Source: JBBTDV01 sp038042605 (GTDB lineage: Bacteria > Bdellovibrionota > UBA1018). From it: DNA of 54,194 nucleotides. Positions 41,247 to 49,183 of the stretch are shown one piece after another. Numbering within the stretch: the first letter of the stretch is position 1; every line of letters starts with the position of its first letter. A model generated the notes under the pieces. The model was given only the letters and a program-made list of their open reading frames with translations, did not search any database and was not told where the DNA came from. Location: contig CAYHPW010000014.1 in assembly GCA_964358645.1 (NCBI GenBank), positions 1-54,194 of the forward strand. The letters are read 5' to 3'. Both the position numbers and the translations under genes were made by a program.

Positions 41247-42747
41247 ATTTCACAATCTGCTCGTGTTGACCATCTTGACATTTGCTAGCAATGCGAACAC
41301 CGACGTCAAGCTGCCAGCCATAATCAGCGACGGCATGGTCCTTCAACAAGGGAAGCCCGTCCCCATCTGGGGCTGGGCCAAGCCTGGCGAGAAGATCACC
41401 GTTACAATCGGCAAACAATCCATTTTCACAACTGCTAACCAAAATGGCAATTGGATGGTTAAGCTCGATCCGCTCGAACTAGGCAACCCTCTAGAAATGA
41501 CCGTTGTAGGGACAAATACTCTAAAGCTCCGTGATATTCTAGTCGGGGAAGTTTGGTTGGCCTCCGGCCAATCCAACATGGAGTTTGGTGTCAGAGGCGC
41601 TATAAATGCCAGGACGGAAATTGCCTCCGCAAACTATCCCCAGATGCGTCTTTTCACCGTCCCGAGGGCGATCTCCGAACAACCACTTCACGATACTCAA
41701 GGCCAATGGGTTGCGTGTACCCCGGGAAGCGTGCCAAACTTCTCAGCAGTGGCCTATTTTTTCGGCCGAGAGCTTCACAAGAATCTCAAATTACCGATCG
41801 GCCTGATTCACGCATCTTGGAGCGCGACACCCATCGAGTCCTGGATGAGTGAGGTGCGGGGGATGAGCAGCACCATGCTAACAAAACCATCTGTGACAGA
41901 ATTGAGCGCTCTAACTCCCACCAGTCTTTACAATGCCATGATCTCGCCCATAATTCCTTACGCGATTGCCGGAACAATCTGGTATCAGGGAGAATCCAAC
42001 GTGAACCGCGCCTACCAGTACCGCAGCCTCTTCCACGCCATGATTAAAGGTTGGCGGCTAAGCTGGGGACAGGGCGACTTTCCGTTTCTCTTTGTACAAA
42101 TAGCGAATTTTATGAATTATGAATATTCCCAAAGCAAACACCTGATACCAAGACTGATACGTTGGTTAACCAAATTCCTAGAGCGAAACACCGCTCCAGG
42201 CGAGAGCGCATTTGCAGAACTCCGAGAGGCACAACTCATGGCGCTAAAGCTTCCGAATACCGGCATGGCGGTCACTATAGACATAGGCGATGCATATAGT
42301 TTTCATCCCAAAAACAAACAGGACGTCGGCCGCCGGCTCGCGCTCTGGGCCAAGGCCACCGTCTATGGAAAAAATATTGTCCACTCCGGGCCACTATACA
42401 AATCCATGGAAATCAAAGGCAACAACGCCATACTCTCATTTGACCATATTGGTGATGGTCTTGTCTCAAAGGGTGGCGGACTTCTCAAGGGTTTCTCAAT
42501 CGCTGGCAACGACCAAAAGTTTTTCTGGGCAAATGCGAGAATTGTGGGAACAACCGTCGTCGTCCACTCAGATAAAGTTTCAGCACCAGTTGCGGTACGC
42601 TATGCATGGGAAGATAATCCGGAGTCCAACCTATATAACAGCGCCGATCTCCCAGCATCTCCATTCCGTACAGATACATGGCCAGGTATAACTATTACGG
42701 CAAAAACTACTTGCCGCTCAGAGCCTTGTCGTTCACCTGGATCTTAG
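41239..42747 (+). CDS. Sialate O-acetylesterase-like SGNH hydrolase
   Basis: A 502-residue exported protein with an N-terminal signal (LLVLTILTFASNANT). The SASA/SGNH catalytic parts are the nucleophile block GEVWLASGQSNMEF with S112, GTIWYQGESN, and the terminal catalytic block DAYSFHPKNKQDVGRRLALW. An N-terminal Ig-like domain (VPIWGWAKPGEKITVTI) precedes it, as in the family, which deacetylates sialic or other acetylated sugars. The last about 14 residues overlap the convergent parvulin gene by 41 nt, suggesting the original stop was lost or the genes were fused by rearrangement. Last gene of the Kdo operon; possibly a later insertion. Confidence 0.88.
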   Translation: MYRFHNLLVLTILTFASNANTDVKLPAIISDGMVLQQGKPVPIWGWAKPGEKITVTIGKQSIFTTANQNGNWMVKLDPLELGNPLEMTVVGTNTLKLRDILVGEVWLASGQSNMEFGVRGAINARTEIASANYPQMRLFTVPRAISEQPLHDTQGQWVACTPGSVPNFSAVAYFFGRELHKNLKLPIGLIHASWSATPIESWMSEVRGMSSTMLTKPSVTELSALTPTSLYNAMISPIIPYAIAGTIWYQGESNVNRAYQYRSLFHAMIKGWRLSWGQGDFPFLFVQIANFMNYEYSQSKHLIPRLIRWLTKFLERNTAPGESAFAELREAQLMALKLPNTGMAVTIDIGDAYSFHPKNKQDVGRRLALWAKATVYGKNIVHSGPLYKSMEIKGNNAILSFDHIGDGLVSKGGGLLKGFSIAGNDQKFFWANARIVGTTVVVHSDKVSAPVAVRYAWEDNPESNLYNSADLPASPFRTDTWPGITITAKTTCRSEPCRSPGS

Positions 42748-43537
42748 CCTGCTCCCTTAGTTTGCCGACAAAAGATTTCGCCATCTCCTGGCGAAGATCG
42801 TTCTGTGCCTTCATTTCCACTTCGTCAAACTCCATGGTCTTGCCGATCTTTTTCTCCAGCACTTTTATGATGTGGTAACCATAAGTGGTCTTAACCGGTC
42901 CCACGATCTTTTTTGGACTTCCGGCAAAGGCGGCTTCGGTAAACTCAGGAACCATCCTGTCACGACCAAAAAAACCGAGATCACCGCGGTTGTTCTTCGC
43001 TGACGGATCTTTTGAATGCTTCTCGGCCAGTTCCTGAAAGTCCACATTCGGCTCCCCAGCCTTCTTTATCAACTCACGGGCCTGCTCTTCGGTTGACACA
43101 AGTATATGTTGCGCATGCACCTGGTCGGTGGTGAATTTATGTTTGTTCGAATCATAGTACTTACGAACCTCACTGCTCGTGATCTTAGAAGCAAGATTTT
43201 TTTCCAGGATCTTGCCTGTAAGGTACTGGCGCTTAAAAGCAGCCAATGCTTCCTTGTACTCCGGCGCTTGGTCAAGCTTCTCTTTTTCCGCCTGCTGTAC
43301 CAGGACTTCCTGATCAATAAGATGTCCAAGGATCTGGCGCCTTGAGTTGGCGTCTTTAAGTATGTTCTCACGCATGCCTTCGTTATATCCGCCTAGCGCG
43401 GCCTGAAGATCCTTATCAGTAATTGTGCGTCCGTTTACCGTGGCAAGATCCGCTGATGCGGACACCAATCCACCGCTTATCAAAGCAACACACGTTACAA
43501 CCAAAAAACCTTTTATTAATTTCGGTAAATGCAACAT
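42707..43537 (-). CDS. Periplasmic parvulin-type peptidyl-prolyl isomerase
   Basis: A 276-residue exported isomerase/chaperone. A signal peptide (LIKGFLVVTCVALISGGLVSASA) is followed by an N-terminal helical chaperone part (ATVNGRTITDKDLQAAL ... VLVQQAEKEKLD) and a single parvulin domain: VHAQHILVSTEEQA, FQELAEKHSKDPSAKNNRGDLGFFGRDRMVPEFTEAA in part, VKTTYGYHIIKVLEK. This resembles PrsA/PpiC-type proteins and probably helps fold outer-membrane or periplasmic proteins. The ATG at 43537 has GGAGGAGG ten bases upstream; TTG 43543 is the alternative. It follows the metalloprotease gene by 21 nt. Confidence 0.9.
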   Translation of the reverse strand: MLHLPKLIKGFLVVTCVALISGGLVSASADLATVNGRTITDKDLQAALGGYNEGMRENILKDANSRRQILGHLIDQEVLVQQAEKEKLDQAPEYKEALAAFKRQYLTGKILEKNLASKITSSEVRKYYDSNKHKFTTDQVHAQHILVSTEEQARELIKKAGEPNVDFQELAEKHSKDPSAKNNRGDLGFFGRDRMVPEFTEAAFAGSPKKIVGPVKTTYGYHIIKVLEKKIGKTMEFDEVEMKAQNDLRQEMAKSFVGKLREQAKIQVNDKALSGK

Positions 43538-43558
43538 AGCCAACTATCCTCCTCCGTT

Positions 43559-44851
43559 TCACAAATAAATATCGAACAATTTATCATAATGCTCCTGAAT
43601 TTTTTTTAAATCCACTAAGTTCAGGTAACTTGAAAAAGCCATCCAAACGGCAACGCCATTGAGATCCTTGAAGTGATGTGGCAGGTATTTAGGCGGGTCC
43701 ACTATGCCTTCCTTGTACTTCTGATAAATCAACGGGACATCGTTTACGTTGAGCTTGCCTGTGAACAAAAACGGTATCAGATGCGGTACGCCGGCGCGGA
43801 TTGCCGCCCGCATGAAATTATAATTTTCGATGAACCCGCGGCAATATGAGATATCCTTCGTGAAAGGGGCGCCCCCACCAATAACCCCCCCGCGGAAGAT
43901 GCGGCTCGCATTCGCCACACATTCATTTTCGGAATAACCTTCGGTGCGATAGAATTCGATGACATCAAGCAGATTGGCGCCGTCCTCGGCCTTGTCTATT
44001 CCCAGTATGCGGTCATTGATCTGCCTTGCACGCCTGGGGTAGGACCTGAAAGTCAGGATTTCAACTATCACGGCCAAACCTTCTTGCGTGGCAGAGCAGC
44101 GCGGTGGCCCTTTTGAAAGCCATTTCGCTACGTGCTGGTTGTTCCCGTTCTGAGTTGTACCGACATGCACCCATCCCTCGTGCACCTCGAGTATGTCAAC
44201 GTCACGCGAGGAAAACATCGCCCCTTGCTTGATCTTTACAACATCGCCGCCCGCCGAAGCATCGGCTAAGATCCCGTCTGAAATGCGGGCTTCAACATCA
44301 GTGCCCGAAAAATACGACTCATACCGCTGATTAAGCATCGTCACCACGTTTTCGGCGTCCAAATCCTCCGGGTAATCCACACCGAGCGTCTTTTCATCTA
44401 TGCCGCTTAAGATCGAATAAAGAAGCTGGCTCAGCGAAAAAATCGTGTTTTTTTCATCAAAAAACTTATCCTTTGGTGACCCATAAAGCTTCCGGCTATG
44501 CTCCCAGAACTGCTTGGTCCCTCTGGCAAGCAACATCTTTATAACTTCGACATATTCCTCAGCAGTTGTCTTAAGAAGTTGCCCAAGCGGATCTTCCTGT
44601 CCCAAAGTAGCCTCTATATCATTGATAAGATCCTGCAGCTCGGCAAGTTTCTGATCTGAGTTAAAGCCAAGGTCGATATTAGAATAATATTCCTCGTCAA
44701 CCTCAGGCATTTGCTTGAATTTGCTTTTTCTTAATTGTTGTTCGATGTCAGGCTGCCATTTAATTGCATCAAGAATCCTGATTGGTCTTTGAACTTCCAC
44801 TATCCTTTGGGAGAGCCGCTTGATCTTTTCTTTATATGTTGTCCACACCAT
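43559..44851 (-). CDS. QEGLA-motif (DUF1704) protein, MATCAP-type putative metallocarboxypeptidase
   Basis: A 430-residue protein of the family annotated as flavohemoglobin expression-modulating QEGLA protein. The QEGLA motif is at residues 256-260, and an HExxxH zinc motif lies before it (H224-EGWV-H229). The same HExxxH plus downstream Glu occurs in the eukaryotic KIAA0895/MATCAP peptidases, which remove the C-terminal tyrosine of tubulin; E257 fits as third ligand. So a zinc carboxypeptidase is likely; the bacterial substrate is unknown and tubulin-tyrosine removal is not expected here. No signal peptide, so it is probably cytosolic. A promoter sits 9 nt before the ATG, with no Shine-Dalgarno. 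It may be co-transcribed with the parvulin gene. Confidence 0.88.
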   Translation of the reverse strand: MVWTTYKEKIKRLSQRIVEVQRPIRILDAIKWQPDIEQQLRKSKFKQMPEVDEEYYSNIDLGFNSDQKLAELQDLINDIEATLGQEDPLGQLLKTTAEEYVEVIKMLLARGTKQFWEHSRKLYGSPKDKFFDEKNTIFSLSQLLYSILSGIDEKTLGVDYPEDLDAENVVTMLNQRYESYFSGTDVEARISDGILADASAGGDVVKIKQGAMFSSRDVDILEVHEGWVHVGTTQNGNNQHVAKWLSKGPPRCSATQEGLAVIVEILTFRSYPRRARQINDRILGIDKAEDGANLLDVIEFYRTEGYSENECVANASRIFRGGVIGGGAPFTKDISYCRGFIENYNFMRAAIRAGVPHLIPFLFTGKLNVNDVPLIYQKYKEGIVDPPKYLPHHFKDLNGVAVWMAFSSYLNLVDLKKIQEHYDKLFDIYL

Positions 44852-44860
44852 CTAATGAAA

Positions 44861-44890
44861 ATTATGCCGTGAATTAAAGAAAAGTGTAAA
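44861..44890 (-). promoter_or_regulatory. Promoter of the QEGLA/parvulin genes
   Basis: On the minus strand TTTACA (44885-44890), an 18-bp spacer and CATAAT (44861-44866), each one mismatch from consensus. The -10 ends 9 nt before the ATG at 44851, so the message would have almost no leader. Confidence 0.65.
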
Positions 44891-44956
44891 AAGATTCACC
44901 AAGCTTGGCTGCATATCGTCAAAGAGCTGGTATCTGAGTTGCAAAAACTTCTTTAT

Positions 44957-45553
44957 ATGAACAGCAATGAAAAAATCCAGGGAAAGATCCAAGAAAAGTT
45001 CGACATTCAGCATGAACCAGAAAATGCGGAGCATGAACTGCGCAAAGCTTATAACTGCGCGGTAGAGCACAGTATGACGTATTTCTGGGACCGCAAAAAT
45101 ATTGAGGGTGTGAACCCCAACGAGGTGGTGAAAATATACAAACGTGCCATGAATGCTTACGAGGAAGGCAAGAGGCTGGCGGCCGAACGGTGGGCTAGGA
45201 CAGCAAAGCACCTGTCCTTTGCTTTTTGGCATGAAGCTAAAATCACGTTTCTAGAAAAGCATCAAAATGAGCTGACTTTTTTGAAAGCCGCAACACCGGA
45301 CGAGTACAATCTGCATGAGCACTCGGACACAACGGCAGATTTGCTGGATTCGGTGTCAAAAAATATCACGGACGAGCATATGCGCTATTTCTTGCTACGC
45401 GCACGCGGGCATCTGCTTACGCTTGACCGGCCGGAGTATAAACACGAGCTCTTAAGAGCAGAGCGGCTTAAGGCTGCTCATGAGTACGCTAGAATGCTAG
45501 AATGCATGACTCTGGCTTATGAGGCCGAAAGCATCCAAAAGGTAGCAGCTTAA
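44957..45553 (+). CDS. Helical protein of unknown function
   Basis: A 198-residue, mostly alpha-helical, charged protein with no signal peptide or membrane segment. Features include HELRKAYNCAVEHSMTYF, VVKIYKRAMNAYEEGKRLAAERWARTAKHL (read in parts), a histidine/glutamate-rich middle (HEAKITFLEKHQNE; NLHEHSD) and a final helix LKAAHEYARMLECMTLAYEA. It could be a TPR-like or HEPN-like helical bundle, but I do not recognise it. ATG 44957 is preferred; TTG 44939 is in frame. It is divergent from the QEGLA gene and ends 4 nt before the convergent rpsI. Confidence 0.65.
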   Translation: MNSNEKIQGKIQEKFDIQHEPENAEHELRKAYNCAVEHSMTYFWDRKNIEGVNPNEVVKIYKRAMNAYEEGKRLAAERWARTAKHLSFAFWHEAKITFLEKHQNELTFLKAATPDEYNLHEHSDTTADLLDSVSKNITDEHMRYFLLRARGHLLTLDRPEYKHELLRAERLKAAHEYARMLECMTLAYEAESIQKVAA

Positions 45554-45557
45554 AAAA

Positions 45558-45956
45558 TTACCGCTTGGAGTATTGATACCGCCTGCGTGCTCCAGCGAGA
45601 CCATACTTTTTGCGTTCAACTTCTCGCGGATCACGAGTCAAATGGCCAGCTTTCTTCAAAACCGCCCGAAAAGTCGGGTCAATGATCAGCAAAGCCCTGG
45701 CAATGCCATGCTTAACGGCGCCCGCCTGCCCGGAGCTACCGCCGCCTTGTACATTCACGAATATATCATACTGGCCTACAGTGCCTGTCAGCTCTAATGG
45801 CTGTTTTATCAACATACGCGAAGTGGCTCTAGGAAAATAATCTTCAAAAGATCTCCCATTCACTCTAATAACCCCGGCATCACTGGCTCGATCTCTGAGA
45901 TATACACGTGCAATTGAATTCTTGCGTTTGCCTACACGGTGATACTGCTTTTCCAT
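45558..45956 (-). CDS. rpsI: 30S ribosomal protein S9
   Basis: A 132-residue S9. It has HRVGKRKNSIARVYLRDR, then the middle block GQYDIFVNVQGGGSSGQAGAVKHGIARALL, quoted here only by its GGG.SGQAGA.. core, and ends DPREVERKKYGLAGARRRYQYSKR-like with the terminal KR that reaches the P-site tRNA. It lies 12 nt after rplM, the usual L13-S9 order. Confidence 0.97.
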   Translation of the reverse strand: MEKQYHRVGKRKNSIARVYLRDRASDAGVIRVNGRSFEDYFPRATSRMLIKQPLELTGTVGQYDIFVNVQGGGSSGQAGAVKHGIARALLIIDPTFRAVLKKAGHLTRDPREVERKKYGLAGARRRYQYSKR

Positions 45957-45968
45957 TACGGGATCTCC

Positions 45969-46475
45969 CTATTTCTCTCTATTTGTTGAGACTACCGTAC
46001 GCCGAATCGCGCCTTGAGGCAATGGTTGAGGGCTTTGTGCTGAATGCGGATGATTGGCTGAAGCATAGATTTTCAGCTTACTCATCTGCCTGCGTGCCAA
46101 ATTTGACTTGTTCGTCATCCCCCATACCGCTAGGCGAAGTATCTCTTCCGGATGCCTGGCTAACATTTCCTTTGCGGTTTTCGTTTTAAGCCCGCCAACG
46201 TAGCCTGAGTGGCTTCTATAAAGTTTTTCATCCCACTTCTTGCGCGTAAACACTACCTTGTCAGCATTAATAACAACTACAAAATCACCGGCATCAGCAT
46301 GTTTTGTATAAGTAGGTTTGTGCTTACCAGTAATCACCCTTGCCAAAACCGTTGATAAACGGCCCACCACCTGACTCGATGCATCCACTAGATACCATTT
46401 CGGTGCATTCGGTCCTTTTGGTTCAAAGATATGTGGTCCACACTGCTTAGCTTGATATGTTTTTTGCTGTAACAT
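45969..46475 (-). CDS. rplM: 50S ribosomal protein L13 with C-terminal extension
   Basis: A 168-residue L13; most bacterial L13 are near 142-150. The core blocks are WYLVDASSQVVGRLSTVLA, GKHKPTYTKHADAGDFVVV, SHSGYVGGLK and AVWGMTNKSNLARRQMSKLK, ending KIYASANHPHSAQSP with a further basic tail. Residues 1-26 add an N-terminal arm. The start has no Shine-Dalgarno and lies 9 nt from a -10-like box, so translation may be leaderless. It is followed by rpsI. Confidence 0.96.
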   Translation of the reverse strand: MLQQKTYQAKQCGPHIFEPKGPNAPKWYLVDASSQVVGRLSTVLARVITGKHKPTYTKHADAGDFVVVINADKVVFTRKKWDEKLYRSHSGYVGGLKTKTAKEMLARHPEEILRLAVWGMTNKSNLARRQMSKLKIYASANHPHSAQSPQPLPQGAIRRTVVSTNREK

Positions 46476-46484
46476 AAGAAGGTC

Positions 46485-46513
46485 GGATTACCGAAGGCGT
46501 GAGGTTAAGTCAA
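46485..46513 (-). promoter_or_regulatory. Possible promoter of rplM-rpsI
   Basis: TTGACT (46508-46513), 17-bp spacer, TAATCC (46485-46490, a weak -10). The ATG at 46475 is 9 nt further on. The -35 lies in the gap after the Omp85 gene. Confidence 0.45.
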
Positions 46514-46536
46514 TGGTTTTCCACCTTTAACACGAA

Positions 46537-49179
46537 CTATATGACCCCGATCGAAAAATGAAACAAAAAAGGATCCTCCCCCGGCTGTGGATCTATCTTT
46601 GAAGCCCAGTCTAAATTAACCGGCCCAACAGGGGTTCTGTAATGAAATCCAATCCCCGCTCCATATCTCAATCTTCCTAATGAGAATCTATCAAACATCA
46701 GATTCCCGGCGTCTATAAATGGGCCGAATTTCATTGCACCTGAGAACGGCAAATCGATTTGTAAACGATAATTCACGTAAGACAACGTCCCATGGATATT
46801 CACATTGAGGAAGTTAAGCTCTTGTTCACGAAAACCACGAAGGCTGCTTGGTCCACCTAATGTGAATTGCTTAATCATCGGTATGGTTCCGCTCTTGTTG
46901 TTGGGATCATCGGGATCACCCAAGGGGGCTTCTGTATTTCTCCCCAAACCTGTCCTGAAACTGAAAAAAAATACGATGTCCCTGAGGGCTGTGAGGTAAT
47001 AATCCGACCGGAACTGAAAACGCGTATAACCAAGCCTGTAAGGTGACCGCTGTGAGAAAAAAAACGGGGAAGCTATCTCATACGAAGTGGAACCGAAAAA
47101 ACCAGCCATGGGGCTCAATGGGTTGTCCCTCATGTCCAGGCTCAGGCCGGGAGTAATGGAACCTATCTGTAAATCCTGCTTGTCGATTTCAAAAACGGCA
47201 TTCAATTGTCTTACGCGCTCAAGGCTGTAAGCAAATACACCGTTCAGTTGCGGATTTTTAATAAGTCGCTTTTCCCATGTTGTGGCAATGGAGACGGAGT
47301 ATACATCAAAACTTCTGTACTGCGCGCTGCCTATTGTTAAAGCAGGACGAAAGGTCAGCTCACTAATGGCAAACCACGGCCAAGCATAAGCGAGCTGGAC
47401 CTGGCCTTCTATAAGGCGGTAGTCCTCCAGCCGCCTGTTAATAGTAGAACTCAGTGAAAGAACATGATTTCTCCCGAAAAGATTTGCGTAACCGACCTGG
47501 CCGAACAAGCGCGGACCGAAATCATTGCGAAAGCCGACTCCGCCGGCAAGAACGCCAGGTTCCCCCTCTTCTACGGAAACCCGCACTGTTTTATAGCCTT
47601 CTTTTCCAGGATCCTCCAAAGTCCTGATATTAACCGATGAAAAAATCCCAAGCCTACGCAGCCGTTTTTCGCTCTCCAACAGGGATGGTTCCGAGAGGAT
47701 GTCACCTTCCTTAAACTGCAATTCGCGCTTGACCACGTATTCCTTCGTACGCGTGAGCCCCTCAACATGAATCTCGCCCACCTTGTATTGCGGGCCTTCC
47801 GCGATTTCCACGCTGATATCGGCCAACCTATTTTCATGTGAATACTTAACTATCTTGTCAGTTCCTTCATTCGGTATCCGCATACTCAGGTAACCCTTGG
47901 CCCTGTATGCGGCTTTAAGATTTTCAATACCTTCGTTGAATGAAAACAGGTTCAGCGCTTCATTCTCCCTGACTCCTATCCGACGTTTAAGCTCCTCTTC
48001 AGAAAATAACTGGGCACCGCTGAACGAAATACTTTGAACAAGCGTCTGATCGCCCTCGTAGAGATATATAACCAGCTTAACCATTTTATCGGCATATAGC
48101 GTGTTTATAGCCACCGTCTTGGCAAAGAGATATCCCCTTGACTTGATCCACTCTATGAGTAAATCCGCCGCTTTTTGGACTTCTCTCTCGACATAATATC
48201 CGTTCTGCACTGAAGGAGCTACGCGCGCAAAAAACTGCCTCCTGAGTTCATCGTCAGAAAAAACATAATTACCATCAAAAGCAACTTCGCCTATGCTCAG
48301 GCGCGGACCTTCCTCAATAACAAAAGTGACATGCCTCTCGTGTGTTTTTTGTTGCTCAACAGTGTATGGCATCACCTTCACCCAGGCATAGCCATGGCTT
48401 TTATACGCGTCTTCAATGCTTATTTTTATCGCTCCAACATAATCCTTGCCGAAACCTATTAACCTTTGTTCCGCTATCAATCCGGACAAATCAGTTGATG
48501 GGATAATTTTATTACCCCTAAACCCAAATGTGACCCTGTCGCCAAGATCAACTAAAAATTCCAAGCCCACCCAGGCAGCGGCACTGGCATGTGAATCTTT
48601 CGGCATGGCCTGTTCTCCAATAACACGGGGATCCTCCACCCTGGCGCCGACAAATTCCACCGAAGCGAGCAAATCCTGGACGAGCCGCTTACCCGATGAA
48701 ATTTTTCCCTTATCCAGGATATCCCCGGCGGAAAAACCAAGCTTTCCATGCAGCATGGTTTCAATCTTCTCCCAAGATTTCTCAAAAAATTTCTCACGCA
48801 AATTTTGCGGGATGAATTTTATCCATGCCACGCGAGTGGGCTTCCCTTCGCTTATCTGGAGCTGTAAAACTATTTCAGCCTTACCATCAGTGTTCTTCAT
48901 CCTGAACAGGCGGCTCTGTACACCCATCTGCTCATAACCATGAATGCGGTAAAGAGCCTGCAGGTTTTCCGCTGTACGTACCAATTTGACTCTTTCCAGT
49001 TTGTCACCAGGCAAGATCTCAAGCGCGGCTTCCAGATCGGCCTGTAAAAACACCGTTGCTCCGACTATCTCGATCCTGTCGACCTCAACGCCTAGTTCAA
49101 GCTTGCGTTCAGCTGAACGGGATATTTCACAAAACCATAAAACGGCGAATATTGAAAAAAAAAGGAGCGGTTTTTTCAT
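46537..49179 (-). CDS. Omp85-family outer-membrane assembly protein (BamA/TamA type)
   Basis: An 880-residue protein with a signal peptide (LLFFSIFAVLWFCEISRSA), several POTRA domains and a C-terminal Omp85 barrel. POTRA edges are visible as VEVDRIEIVGATVF, GPRLSIGEVAFDGNYVF, TLVQSISFSGAQLF and GPQYKVGEIHVEGLT. The barrel has the invariant LRGF loop (GGPSSLRGFREQEL), GVGFRNDFGPRLFGQVG and the end GEDPFLFHFSIGVI. Length suits a five-POTRA protein; TamA usually has three. Its position right after tamB points to a TamA-like role, but the POTRA count fits BamA, so I leave the symbol blank. It lies 4 nt after the tamB gene. Confidence 0.92.
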   Translation of the reverse strand: MKKPLLFFSIFAVLWFCEISRSAERKLELGVEVDRIEIVGATVFLQADLEAALEILPGDKLERVKLVRTAENLQALYRIHGYEQMGVQSRLFRMKNTDGKAEIVLQLQISEGKPTRVAWIKFIPQNLREKFFEKSWEKIETMLHGKLGFSAGDILDKGKISSGKRLVQDLLASVEFVGARVEDPRVIGEQAMPKDSHASAAAWVGLEFLVDLGDRVTFGFRGNKIIPSTDLSGLIAEQRLIGFGKDYVGAIKISIEDAYKSHGYAWVKVMPYTVEQQKTHERHVTFVIEEGPRLSIGEVAFDGNYVFSDDELRRQFFARVAPSVQNGYYVEREVQKAADLLIEWIKSRGYLFAKTVAINTLYADKMVKLVIYLYEGDQTLVQSISFSGAQLFSEEELKRRIGVRENEALNLFSFNEGIENLKAAYRAKGYLSMRIPNEGTDKIVKYSHENRLADISVEIAEGPQYKVGEIHVEGLTRTKEYVVKRELQFKEGDILSEPSLLESEKRLRRLGIFSSVNIRTLEDPGKEGYKTVRVSVEEGEPGVLAGGVGFRNDFGPRLFGQVGYANLFGRNHVLSLSSTINRRLEDYRLIEGQVQLAYAWPWFAISELTFRPALTIGSAQYRSFDVYSVSIATTWEKRLIKNPQLNGVFAYSLERVRQLNAVFEIDKQDLQIGSITPGLSLDMRDNPLSPMAGFFGSTSYEIASPFFFSQRSPYRLGYTRFQFRSDYYLTALRDIVFFFSFRTGLGRNTEAPLGDPDDPNNKSGTIPMIKQFTLGGPSSLRGFREQELNFLNVNIHGTLSYVNYRLQIDLPFSGAMKFGPFIDAGNLMFDRFSLGRLRYGAGIGFHYRTPVGPVNLDWASKIDPQPGEDPFLFHFSIGVI

Positions 49180-49183
49180 CGGC

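Noticed and set aside
46537..49179. Calling the gene bamA outright
   Set aside because: The tamB neighbourhood and the unclear POTRA count leave BamA and TamA both possible.
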